From NCBI GenBank assembly GCA_016711485.1, contig JADJSX010000007.1, forward strand, positions 305,787-369,786: DNA of 64,000 bases. The letters run 5' to 3'. Source of the DNA: Leptospiraceae bacterium (GTDB lineage: Bacteria; Spirochaetota; Leptospiria; Leptospirales; Leptospiraceae). The notes beneath the pieces were generated by a model that searched no databases, was not told where the DNA came from, and saw only the letters and a program-made list of their open reading frames with translations. This document shows, one piece after another, positions 1 through 6,740 of the stretch (the first letter of the stretch is position 1; each line of letters opens with the position of its first letter). The position numbers and the translations under genes were made by a program.

Positions 1-479
1 ACGAGTTCATCAAAGCTAGTAGCGCGGTAAGCTGGATTATTAACGTCAGGCGACATAGAGGCAGTGCGTGTAGTTGGACCGAATGCACCGGCAAGAAAAC
101 AAGGATGGTCTGGATTTTTAGCTTGGAATTTGTCTATAGCCGCACGCGCCACTTTAACACCGGCAATATTCAATTCTCTAACAAGATGTTCTAGCTTGTA
201 GTCTGCTTGCGATATCTTAGAGCAACTAAATGTACAAGTTTCAATAATGTTCGCACCTGCTTCTAAAAATTCCGTATGAATCGCTTCAATTATATCCGGG
301 CGGGTAATACAGAGTAGGTCATTATTTCCTTTTAAGGGGAAGGGATGATCTTTGAATCTTTCGCCACGAAAATCTTCTTCTGTGAGCGGATAACGTTGGA
401 TCATAGTTCCCATTGCTCCGTCGAGCACGAGAATTCTTTCTTTGAGTAGGTCTTCGATTTTTGGTTTTGTTGTTGTCAT
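1..479 (-). CDS. metH: Methionine synthase MetH, N-terminal part (runs off window)
   Basis: The reverse strand is open from an ATG at 479 to the window edge, giving about 159 residues. The translation contains the start of the homocysteine S-methyltransferase domain: a LDGAMGTMIQ motif near residue 20, then RPDIIEAIHTEFLEAGANI and a FLAGAFGPTTRT stretch, all typical of MetH. The enzyme remethylates homocysteine with methyl-tetrahydrofolate and cobalamin. The folate, cobalamin and activation domains would lie outside the window. ahcY and an ArsR-methyltransferase regulator lie upstream on the same strand, so this end of the window is an activated-methyl-cycle neighbourhood. No clear Shine-Dalgarno precedes the ATG. 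Confidence 0.93.
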   Translation of the reverse strand, partial: MTTTKPKIEDLLKERILVLDGAMGTMIQRYPLTEEDFRGERFKDHPFPLKGNNDLLCITRPDIIEAIHTEFLEAGANIIETCTFSCSKISQADYKLEHLVRELNIAGVKVARAAIDKFQAKNPDHPCFLAGAFGPTTRTASMSPDVNNPAYRATSFDEL

Positions 480-489
480 ATATTTCTTT

Positions 490-525
490 GCCACGGAGAC
501 ACGGAGACACAGAGAATTCTGTGGC
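490..525. repeat. Short tandem repeat inside a weak hairpin upstream of metH
   Basis: The unit CACGGAGA occurs twice in tandem (492-507). It is bracketed by GCCAC (490-494) and GTGGC (521-525). It lies in the 50-bp gap between the ferredoxin stop and the metH start, so it would be in the metH leader. No function can be assigned. Confidence 0.4.
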
Positions 526-529
526 TGAG

Positions 530-829
530 TTATTTTTTAGTGTCTATGCAGCGTTCTCCTTTTAATGGTCGTTTGTTATTTATAATGATTGGATATTTCT
601 TGGATTCATCAGCGTTTAACTGGATGTAGCCTTTCGATTTATTCGGAACTTCGTAGTCTGGAAAAATTGCTTCTACTGGACACTCTGCGATACAAGCTCC
701 GCAATCAATGCAGGAATCTGGATCAATGTATAAAATATCAGGCCCTTCTCGGAAGGCTTCCACAGGACACACTGCTGCGCAATTAGTGTATTTACAATCT
801 AGACAATTTTCAGTTACTATATGTGACAT
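530..829 (-). CDS. fdxA: FdxA-type 7Fe ferredoxin
   Basis: This 99-residue protein opens with MSHIVTENCLDCKYTNC and carries two cysteine clusters. The first has the C-x4-C-x3-CP spacing of a 3Fe-4S/4Fe-4S site (CKYTNCAAVCP). The second is the classic CIDCGACIAECP 4Fe-4S motif. Order, spacing and the C-terminal tail match FdxA-type 7Fe ferredoxins, which are cytoplasmic electron carriers. It sits directly upstream of metH on the same strand and could feed electrons to reductive activation of the cobalamin enzyme, but that link is an inference from position only. The assignment to a two-cluster ferredoxin is firm; the physiological partner is unknown. Confidence 0.88.
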   Translation of the reverse strand: MSHIVTENCLDCKYTNCAAVCPVEAFREGPDILYIDPDSCIDCGACIAECPVEAIFPDYEVPNKSKGYIQLNADESKKYPIIINNKRPLKGERCIDTKK

Positions 830-1213
830 TTATTTTCCTGTATGTATGACTTTTGGTGTTCCTAAATAAATTTCAATTGCTGTTTTCGTTGATTGAATTG
901 CGGTTATGTGGGGGATGCTTATGAATAGTTCATTGAAGTATTCACCCTTCCCGCGATTCGTATACTTTATATAAATATAAGTTGTGGTAACTTTGATTTC
1001 TTCTATTATATCTTCCGCATAAACGGGACCTGACCTACCATAAAATAACGCGCGAGTTTGTTCAAAACCTTGAAAATAAATAATCAATTGCATATCATGT
1101 ATTTTATTAAAGACTTCAAATTGTTTTTCTAAAACTGATTTATCAATAGCCAGTAAAGAATTGGCAAATATACAAAAAATGAGTAGTAAAAATTTAAAAC
1201 GTAGTGGTTTCAT
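830..1213 (-). CDS. Small exported protein of unknown function
   Basis: I placed the start at the internal ATG (1213) because it gives a clean signal peptide: MKPLRFK followed by a hydrophobic stretch ending LLAIDKS. The open frame continues 12 codons upstream. The mature part is about 105 residues with alternating beta-like segments and no cysteines or recognisable motif. Its stop abuts the ferredoxin start, so both may be in one transcript running toward metH. The family is not recognised. A periplasmic or surface location follows from the signal sequence. Confidence 0.6.
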   Translation of the reverse strand: MKPLRFKFLLLIFCIFANSLLAIDKSVLEKQFEVFNKIHDMQLIIYFQGFEQTRALFYGRSGPVYAEDIIEEIKVTTTYIYIKYTNRGKGEYFNELFISIPHITAIQSTKTAIEIYLGTPKVIHTGK

Positions 1214-1217
1214 CTCA

Positions 1218-1589
1218 TTAGCCTTTATATGATACTTTTTTAATTTCACAAAATTTCTTTAGATTTCGGTCGTTTGTCCAAATTAAGTGACCACCCATTT
1301 TCGCAGAGGCATACAGTCCTATATCAATAAAACTCAAACCTTTACCTGTCAGTTTTTCTTTTTGGATGAATTGAAAAAGAATTTCATAATTGACGAAAAT
1401 GGTTTCTGGAATTTGTTTATAATAGCCAAAAAATACTTCTGGCTTTGGAATACTAGCAACGCGTAATTCTGATTCGACCCAGATATGACGTAGGACTTTT
1501 AAGTCAGAGACTAGTGATTTTAATTCTCGAACTTCTTCTTTTCCTGCGAGGAAATCAATCCAGATATTTGTATCTACTATGATTCTCAC
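1218..1589 (-). CDS. vapC: VapC-family PIN-domain toxin
   Basis: The 123-residue product begins MRIIVDTNIWIDFLAG, the canonical first acidic motif of PIN-domain RNases (Asp6). A central acidic residue and a late DIGLYAS-x-TNDRN segment supply the remaining metal-binding positions. VapC proteins are Mg-dependent ribonucleases that cleave tRNA or rRNA and are held inactive by a cognate antitoxin. The antitoxin gene is immediately upstream, 2 bp away on the same strand. All expected acidic positions are visible, so the toxin is probably active. Confidence 0.87.
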   Translation of the reverse strand: MRIIVDTNIWIDFLAGKEEVRELKSLVSDLKVLRHIWVESELRVASIPKPEVFFGYYKQIPETIFVNYEILFQFIQKEKLTGKGLSFIDIGLYASAKMGGHLIWTNDRNLKKFCEIKKVSYKG

Positions 1590-1591
1590 AG

Positions 1592-1786
1592 CTATTTTTG
1601 TTTTCTCTCTCTTGGAATATGTTTTAGTTTGGGTGCAGATCCATAGAGATTAGAAAGCTTTTCCATTGCTTTTTGTTGGATGAGTAGTTCTAAACCCATA
1701 TGAATTAGCTTTGTTTTTTCTGTGATTCCAGTTTCTAACACTGCTTTGTTGATTAAATCTTCAGATAGTATAATTGTAGTTCTCAT
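1592..1786 (-). CDS. vapB: VapB-family antitoxin
   Basis: The start was set at the ATG at 1786, giving 64 residues that begin MRTTIILSEDLINKAVLETG. This is the usual N-terminus of short ribbon-helix-helix VapB antitoxins with the sequence 'TEKTKLIHMGLELLI'. Seventeen further codons are open upstream but overlap the operator-like repeat and lack a ribosome site. The C-terminal lysine/arginine-rich tail is the likely toxin-neutralising arm. It forms an operon with the adjacent PIN toxin. An inverted repeat just upstream fits autoregulation by the VapBC complex. Confidence 0.82.
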   Translation of the reverse strand: MRTTIILSEDLINKAVLETGITEKTKLIHMGLELLIQQKAMEKLSNLYGSAPKLKHIPRERKQK

Positions 1787-1801
1787 AGTTTTGCCTCGGA
1801 G

Positions 1802-1836
1802 TGATGCATATGGATAGTATGTATTAATATGCATCA
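1802..1836. promoter_or_regulatory. Inverted repeat upstream of vapBC, candidate operator
   Basis: Ten-base arms TGATGCATAT (1802-1811) and ATATGCATCA (1827-1836) are perfect inverted repeats separated by 15 bp. They lie 16 bp upstream of the vapB start. Such arms are typical of sites bound by VapBC complexes; binding itself is inferred. Confidence 0.6.
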
Positions 1837-1850
1837 TTTTTGCAACAAAA

Positions 1851-1882
1851 AACAGCCAGTGGGTAGCTACCCACTGGCTGTT
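1851..1882. terminator. Bidirectional Rho-independent terminator
   Basis: This is a perfect 32-bp palindrome with 16-base arms, beginning AACAGCCAGTGGGTAG. It is flanked by a T run on each strand (TTTTTTT to the right; TTTTTTG on the reverse strand). It lies directly after the ahcY stop, so on the reverse strand it would end the regulator-ahcY transcript and insulate vapBC. Confidence 0.85.
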
Positions 1883-1885
1883 TTT

Positions 1886-3202
1886 TTAATATCGATAATG
1901 CTCTGGCTTGTAAGGACCTTCTGGAGATACTCCTAAATAGTCTGCTTGTTCTTTTGTTAACTTTGTGAGTCTAACACCGATTTGCTCTAAGTGGAATGCA
2001 GCTACTTTCTCATCGAGGTGTTTTGGTAAACGGTAAACGCCTACAGGATAATTTGCTGTATTCGTATAGAGTTCGATTTGAGCTAATACCTGGTTTGAAA
2101 AAGAGTTAGACATTACAAAAGAAGGATGTCCAGTTGCACAACCTAAATTCACAAGACGACCTTCTGCGAGGATAATGATCGATTTGCCGTCAGGGAAAGT
2201 ATATTTGTCCACTTGTGGTTTGATTTCTTTTTTGGTTGTTCCTGGCATAGAATTCAAACGAGCCATTTGGATTTCTGTGTCGAAGTGACCGATGTTACAA
2301 AGAATTGCACCGTCTTTCATTGCTTTCATGTGTTCAAGAGTAACGATGTCGTTGTTTCCAGTAGCGGTTACTACGATGTCTGCCTTATCAACGATGTCTT
2401 CCATGCGAAGAACTTGGTATCCTTCCATTGCAGCTTGAAGAGCACAGATTGGATCGATCTCAGTGATGATTACACGTGCACCAAAATTTCTGAGTGAAGC
2501 AGCAGAGCCTTTTCCTACATCACCAAATCCAGCGACTATACATAATTTGCCGGCGAGCATAACGTCAGTTGCTCTTTTGATTCCGTCCGCTAAAGATTCG
2601 CGGCAGCCATAGAGGTTGTCGAATTTTGATTTGGTAACAGAGTCGTTCACGTTGATAGCAGGAATTTTTAATTCGCCTTTAGCCATCATCTTCATAAGTT
2701 GCACTACACCTGTAGTTGTTTCTTCGGAAACACCTTTGATTTCAGCAAGTAGGTGAGGGTGTTTTGTGTGGATATGGTATGTTAAATCACCACCGTCATC
2801 CAAAATCATGTTCGGACCTTTTCCGTTTGCGAATGTTATGGTTTGCTCAGTGCACCACCAATATTCTTCTTCGGTTTCCCCTTTCCAGGCAAACACTGGT
2901 ATGCCGGCTTTTGCTATTGCGGCAGCAGCATGGTCTTGTGTTGAAAAGATATTACAAGAAGCCCATCTAACTTCCGCACCAAGAGCAATTAACGTTTCAA
3001 TCAATACTGCTGTTTGAATTGTCATGTGTAAAGAACCAGCGATTCTTGCACCGGCTAATGGCTTTTTTGCGCCATATTCTTTTCTGATTGCCATTAGTCC
3101 TGGCATTTCCTTTTCAGCTAAAATGATTTCTTCTCTTCCCCAGTTGGCGAGAGATAAATCTCTAACTTTAAAATCTTCTGTTTTAGTTGTTGTTGCGGAC
3201 AT
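1886..3202 (-). CDS. ahcY: S-adenosylhomocysteine hydrolase
   Basis: The 438-residue protein is full length. It hydrolyses S-adenosylhomocysteine to homocysteine and adenosine using bound NAD. Recognisable segments include the substrate region GSLHMTIQTAVLIETLIALG, the NAD-binding loop GFGDVGKGSAASLRNFGARV, ATGNNDIVTLEHM, and the conserved C-terminus ending KPEHYRY. It starts inside the end of the upstream ArsR-methyltransferase gene (20-nt overlap), so the two are co-transcribed and probably translationally coupled. A strong terminator follows the stop. With metH nearby it completes the homocysteine end of the activated methyl cycle. Confidence 0.97.
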   Translation of the reverse strand: MSATTTKTEDFKVRDLSLANWGREEIILAEKEMPGLMAIRKEYGAKKPLAGARIAGSLHMTIQTAVLIETLIALGAEVRWASCNIFSTQDHAAAAIAKAGIPVFAWKGETEEEYWWCTEQTITFANGKGPNMILDDGGDLTYHIHTKHPHLLAEIKGVSEETTTGVVQLMKMMAKGELKIPAINVNDSVTKSKFDNLYGCRESLADGIKRATDVMLAGKLCIVAGFGDVGKGSAASLRNFGARVIITEIDPICALQAAMEGYQVLRMEDIVDKADIVVTATGNNDIVTLEHMKAMKDGAILCNIGHFDTEIQMARLNSMPGTTKKEIKPQVDKYTFPDGKSIIILAEGRLVNLGCATGHPSFVMSNSFSNQVLAQIELYTNTANYPVGVYRLPKHLDEKVAAFHLEQIGVRLTKLTKEQADYLGVSPEGPYKPEHYRY

Positions 3203-4175
3203 GATGTCCTCCTTTTTTAGTTGCTTTGATTGCGATAATTTTAAAATATGAATGCGTTTCTTGTTCGATGATTTCTTTTATTTCGAAGTTTGCTGCACGT
3301 AACCATTCTGTGAGTAAATCAGGATTAAACCCTAGCCAAAGGTCGGCGTAAGTGTCTCTCATAAATTCTTTGTCGTGTTTTTTTAAATCTACAATACAAA
3401 GAGAACCTTTGGTTTTTAAAACACGATTTGCCTCTTGCAAAACGAGTGGGGGATTGGAAATATGATGAAGCACCATAGAGGCTACTACTGCGTCTGCGGA
3501 GTTTGTTTTGAATGGTAAATTTTCTAAAGGTGCTTCTACGATCTTGACTCTCTTTTGATTGGAAAAAGTTTTTCTTGCTTCTTCTAACATTTTCTCCGAG
3601 GAGTCAATGCCGATTACCTGCTTTGATTTTTTTAAGAGATAAGGAAATAATCCGCCTGGTCCACAACCTAAATCTAATATAGTTTCGGACTTAGCAGGAA
3701 GATAGGATAAAATTTGATTTCTATAAATTTCTGGATTTAATACTTCTTCTTGGATTCGATCCCAATTTTTTCCTACTTTATTAAAGTAACGAGTACTTTT
3801 GTCTTCTCTGTTTTTCAAAAGAATAGCAACTTTTTGTTGGTCTGTTTCTCTATGCGGCAAATCTTCTTTATGCGATAGGATTAATTGATTGATGTCGAAG
3901 GCGAATTCATTTGCACTTGTAGACTCTTCTGGTAGTTTATAATAAACCCATGTTCCTTCTCTGTGAGATTGCAAAAGTCCTGCGTCGTGCAAAATTTTTA
4001 AATGCCTGGAAATTCGAGACTGACCCATTTCCAATACATCCGTGATTTCATTTACATTAAACGACCCAAACGAAAGAATATTGATAATACGAATGCGTGT
4101 CTCATCTGAGACTGATTTTAAAGCATTTAAAATCGCTTTTGCTTGCATTGCCTTGGTTTTTTCTATCGTTGTCAT
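3183..4175 (-). CDS. ArsR-family regulator fused to a SAM-dependent methyltransferase (SahR-like)
   Basis: The 330-residue protein has two parts. Residues about 15-90 form an ArsR-type winged helix (SDETRIRIINILSFGSFNVN, then QSRISRHLKILHDAGLL). Residues about 140-260 form a class I methyltransferase with motif I ILDLGCGPGG and a following GIDSSEKMLEEAR. ArsR-methyltransferase fusions next to ahcY are known as SahR-type regulators that sense S-adenosylhomocysteine in some bacteria; whether this one does is inferred from the fusion and the overlap with ahcY. A perfect palindrome fills its own promoter, which supports autorepression and co-regulation of ahcY. Confidence 0.85.
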   Translation of the reverse strand: MTTIEKTKAMQAKAILNALKSVSDETRIRIINILSFGSFNVNEITDVLEMGQSRISRHLKILHDAGLLQSHREGTWVYYKLPEESTSANEFAFDINQLILSHKEDLPHRETDQQKVAILLKNREDKSTRYFNKVGKNWDRIQEEVLNPEIYRNQILSYLPAKSETILDLGCGPGGLFPYLLKKSKQVIGIDSSEKMLEEARKTFSNQKRVKIVEAPLENLPFKTNSADAVVASMVLHHISNPPLVLQEANRVLKTKGSLCIVDLKKHDKEFMRDTYADLWLGFNPDLLTEWLRAANFEIKEIIEQETHSYFKIIAIKATKKGGHHVRNNN

Positions 4176-4186
4176 ATCTCAATAAC

Positions 4187-4216
4187 CATATATCAAGATA
4201 TCTTGATATATGTCAA
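4187..4216 (-). promoter_or_regulatory. Promoter with embedded palindromic operator for regulator-ahcY operon
   Basis: A perfect 26-bp palindrome (4187-4212), arm CATATATCAAGAT, lies 12 bp upstream of the ArsR-methyltransferase start. On the reverse strand a consensus -35 TTGACA (4216-4211) overlaps its edge, and 16-17 bases further on AT-rich hexamers can serve as -10. The palindrome therefore fills the spacer between the two promoter elements, a repressor-operator arrangement. Confidence 0.75.
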
Positions 4217-4234
4217 GTTGGATTTTTTGGTTAA

Positions 4235-4258
4235 GACAGCGGGTAGCTACCCGCTGTC
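4235..4258. repeat. Perfect 24-bp palindrome
   Basis: Arms GACAGCGGGTAG and CTACCCGCTGTC form a perfect palindrome. Its centre GGGTAGCTACCC is identical to the centre of the ahcY terminator palindrome at 1851-1882. It lacks a clear T run, so it may be a repeat-family member rather than a terminator. Confidence 0.6.
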
Positions 4259-4383
4259 CAAGTAGGAGAAAGTTAAACTTTTTCGGATTGTCTTATGTCC
4301 TGAAAAGAAAAACATTTTAGGTGACATTTATTTTAGTTTATTCTAAAATGGATTCGATTTGGGAATATTGTGAGAGGTAAACT

Positions 4384-4605
4384 ATGACTGAGAGAGTAAC
4401 TTGTGTTCACAGTGATTGTGGGAAAGAGTTTGAGTATGAGCCTGAGATTATTGATGGTGCAACAAAAAATGTAGGGGCAAATGCTGATGATATGGGAAGT
4501 TCGAAAGGAATTTTCTCAAAACCTAAGACAAAAAAAATGAATACGCTTCTTGAATGTCCGCATTGCAAACAGGAAGATTATTATAAAGTAACGGTAACTG
4601 TCTAA
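4384..4605 (+). CDS. Small zinc-ribbon-like protein
   Basis: The 73-residue protein has paired cysteines at both ends: a CVHSDCG motif near residue 7 and CPHCK near residue 58. This is the arrangement of a one-site zinc ribbon with a glycine/serine-rich loop in the middle. A GAGAGG ribosome site precedes the ATG. Its stop overlaps the start of the next gene (TAATG), so the two are translationally coupled. No function is recognised. Metal binding is inferred from the cysteine spacing. Confidence 0.65.
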   Translation: MTERVTCVHSDCGKEFEYEPEIIDGATKNVGANADDMGSSKGIFSKPKTKKMNTLLECPHCKQEDYYKVTVTV

Positions 4606-5393
4606 TGGCAAAAAAAGAACAAACAACCCCACCAGAAATTATAGAAGCTGAGCCCAAAATAGAAAAAGCTCCAGCAGAAGAAAAACCAAAGTATCGATCT
4701 CATTTACATGAAGATTACTGGTTTGATGTCGGGAAACGACTCATAGACGACTCTGAGGTTAATATCAATAATTCGGCAGAGAAGTTTGAAAAATTAATCT
4801 TGTGGTTTTGGGGTGTTTATACTTCTATCGTTGGTTTGGGTGCAGGAGGTTTTACCGTATTTTTAGGAAAAAGTATTTCCATTGGAACTTTAATTGGTTT
4901 GATAATACCAAGTGTGATACTTTTAATCGCTTACTGGCTAACAACGGCAGCCTCTACTTCCGCAATTGTATCCTTTGAACATAGATCTCCCGATAGTATC
5001 CGAGAAGCATTTATGGATGGATTAAAAGAGAAGGGGAGGTATTACAACTTAGCCCGCATTTTTGCATTTCTTGCTTGTTTGTTCATCCCGCTTACGATTT
5101 TTCTCGCCAATAGAGTTCAGTCGGGAGATTTTGAAGTGCTTAGAATCAATAGCGCGGGGGATAATTACGATATATCCCTATCTGGAATTGTTCCCAAGGG
5201 AAGCAAATATGAACTAAGTATATTTTCAGAGAAAAAAACTATTTCCAGAAAAGGGGAAACGGATACAGGTCATTTTGCGGAAGATATCACAATTCCAACT
5301 GGGAATAAATCTGTCAAAGCAAGACTTTGGTGGACTGAGTCAGAAGGGAAGGGAGCGAGTCGGGAAAAAACGGTGGAGTTAGAGGAGAAATAG
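4605..5393 (+). CDS. Membrane protein of unknown function, three predicted TM segments
   Basis: This 262-residue protein begins with a charged, proline-rich cytoplasmic tail (residues 1-60). Two hydrophobic helices follow at about 66-88 and 93-116, and a third at about 148-168. The last 90 residues look like a beta-rich globular domain (LRINSAGDNYDISLSGIVPK). The start codon overlaps the stop of the small zinc-ribbon gene, so the two are probably partners. The family is not recognised. A repeat element begins 3 bp after the stop. Confidence 0.6.
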   Translation: MAKKEQTTPPEIIEAEPKIEKAPAEEKPKYRSHLHEDYWFDVGKRLIDDSEVNINNSAEKFEKLILWFWGVYTSIVGLGAGGFTVFLGKSISIGTLIGLIIPSVILLIAYWLTTAASTSAIVSFEHRSPDSIREAFMDGLKEKGRYYNLARIFAFLACLFIPLTIFLANRVQSGDFEVLRINSAGDNYDISLSGIVPKGSKYELSIFSEKKTISRKGETDTGHFAEDITIPTGNKSVKARLWWTESEGKGASREKTVELEEK

Positions 5394-5396
5394 TAT

Positions 5397-5671
5397 TTGT
5401 CGGCGTCTCGATACAAAATTTTTGTCTGAATAGAAACGAATTCAATAACTCAAAGTTATAGCGACAAAAATTTCACTCGACGACCGGATTTTATACGATA
5501 GATTAAATTTCTAGTATTTTAGTGATAAGGATTACTTCTTACGAGAAATAGTAAAAGTGAGACAACACTAAAAAATCGGTCGCCGAGTGATTTTCGCTGA
5601 CATACACTAAGAACCTGCCAAAGGCAGATTTATATTATCAAGTCGCGAAAATTGTATCGAGGCGCCGACAA
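5397..5671. repeat. ~275-bp repeat with inverted ends, left copy (family copy A)
   Basis: The two ends are inverted repeats: TTGTCGGCGTCTCGATACAA at 5397-5416 and its near-complement at 5652-5671. Each half is itself an ~85-bp imperfect palindrome unit running from a TCGATACAA end to a CGACCGG/CGGTCG end, so the element reads as two inverted units around a spacer. A second copy in the same orientation lies at 10484-10767, after the reverse transcriptase. Their right-hand ~190 bp match at roughly nine positions in ten by eye. No transposase is present; a MITE-like origin is possible. Confidence 0.78.
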
Positions 5672-5674
5672 CAC

Positions 5675-6133
5675 CTAAGCAACCAATAATTCTCCCATTT
5701 CTTTTACTAAAAAATGTTCTCTAGGAATTTGAATTAATTCTGCGATGTCTTTTATTTGGCAGAAAGAAGGAGAATTAGATTTATCAAAAAAATCTTTCCT
5801 AGCGAGATAATAGTCTTTTACAATATCTTCCGAAGAGGATACTAGTAAGTAATCGTAGAGATTGTTTACATCTTCTAAAACTTTCAAAATTGGTTTTGTG
5901 GTATAATGAATATTGTAAATGGCGTAAGTCTCTGCGAGAGTTTTCGTTTTTTCAAATTGTTTTATATTGATATCGTTAGAATAAACAGAATTTCCCATTT
6001 GCTCTAAATAAAAACTAATAGATTTATCAAAATCAGTATTGAATCCATTTCTTAATTCTATTAGTTTTACATCCCGAATTCGATTGAATCCGTATACAAT
6101 GAATCCGGGAATTGCAGTATTAATTGAATTCAT
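5675..6133 (-). CDS. Hypothetical protein in the DGR island
   Basis: The ATG at 6133 was chosen because it lies one base after the stop of the upstream gene; an in-frame start at 6175 would overlap that gene. The 152-residue product starts MNSINTAIPGFIVYGF and is helical in its second half, with no signal peptide or membrane span. It is unrecognised. It ends against the left repeat copy and lies between that repeat and the caspase/DGR genes, transcribed away from them. A partner role with the following gene is likely from the 1-bp spacing only. Confidence 0.5.
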   Translation of the reverse strand: MNSINTAIPGFIVYGFNRIRDVKLIELRNGFNTDFDKSISFYLEQMGNSVYSNDINIKQFEKTKTLAETYAIYNIHYTTKPILKVLEDVNNLYDYLLVSSSEDIVKDYYLARKDFFDKSNSPSFCQIKDIAELIQIPREHFLVKEMGELLVA

Positions 6134-6134
6134 T

Positions 6135-6455
6135 TTATTTGAAATTCCTCTGTGTATGATCCATAATCTCTTCATTTGTCATGGAATCAGACGGCTCGGG
6201 ATGAAATATTCTTTGCACTTTGCCAAAAGCTGCGGCAGAACGATATTTGTCCCTAGAATCTTGTTTTTCTTTTAGATGATCTGAATCTCCAAAAATTTTC
6301 CCGTAAACCCATTTGGTAAGTGCCGCCCAAATTGTGACAGGCTCTGATGCGACTCTATCGATTTCATCTGTCATACCTCTGTAGGATTTTCGGAAAACAT
6401 CATCAGCTTTTGCATCCTTGGTAAGAAAATCTTCTTTTTTGAATAATTCACTCAT
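6135..6455 (-). CDS. Hypothetical protein, first gene of a two-gene unit
   Basis: The 106-residue soluble protein is rich in charged residues (SELFKKEDFLTKDAKADDVF) with a short hydrophobic patch VTIWAALTKWVYGKIFG that may be amphipathic. It has no cysteines and no recognised motif. One base separates its stop from the next start, so the pair is co-translated. Nothing in the sequence links it functionally to the DGR, although it shares the repeat-bounded interval. Confidence 0.5.
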   Translation of the reverse strand: MSELFKKEDFLTKDAKADDVFRKSYRGMTDEIDRVASEPVTIWAALTKWVYGKIFGDSDHLKEKQDSRDKYRSAAAFGKVQRIFHPEPSDSMTNEEIMDHTQRNFK

Positions 6456-6547
6456 ACAGATAAATGTTTAGTGGTTTAAGAATAAATCAAGTGAAAAATA
6501 GAAAAGTCGATCTCTTAAAGGACAGAGGGTTGCAACCCCTGCAGCGA

Positions 6548-6665
6548 CTGTGTAAAAGGTGGTCACTGAGTGATTTTCGTTGCTATGGAAATAGTAAAAA
6601 CCTAATAAAGGCTTTTCCTTTGTAAACTGCTAACGAAAATTGTATCGAAGTGACTTATTACACAA
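6548..6665. repeat. Dispersed imperfect-palindrome repeat (family copy B)
   Basis: The left arm contains GTCACTGAGTGATTTTCG and the right arm CGAAAATTGTATCGAAGTGAC-like sequence; both are flanked outward by TGTGTAA/TTACACA. This is the single-unit form of the family also seen at 5397-5671, 10484-10767 and 36346-36466. It lies upstream of the caspase gene. A separate palindrome GGGTTGCAACCC sits just before it (6527-6538). Confidence 0.7.
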
Positions 6666-6740
6666 CATCTCCTATAGCCCCTCCTAACATCTCTAAAAAA
6701 AGACTTTTCTTTTCTGTGGGGATTTATTATTTTTACCCAC

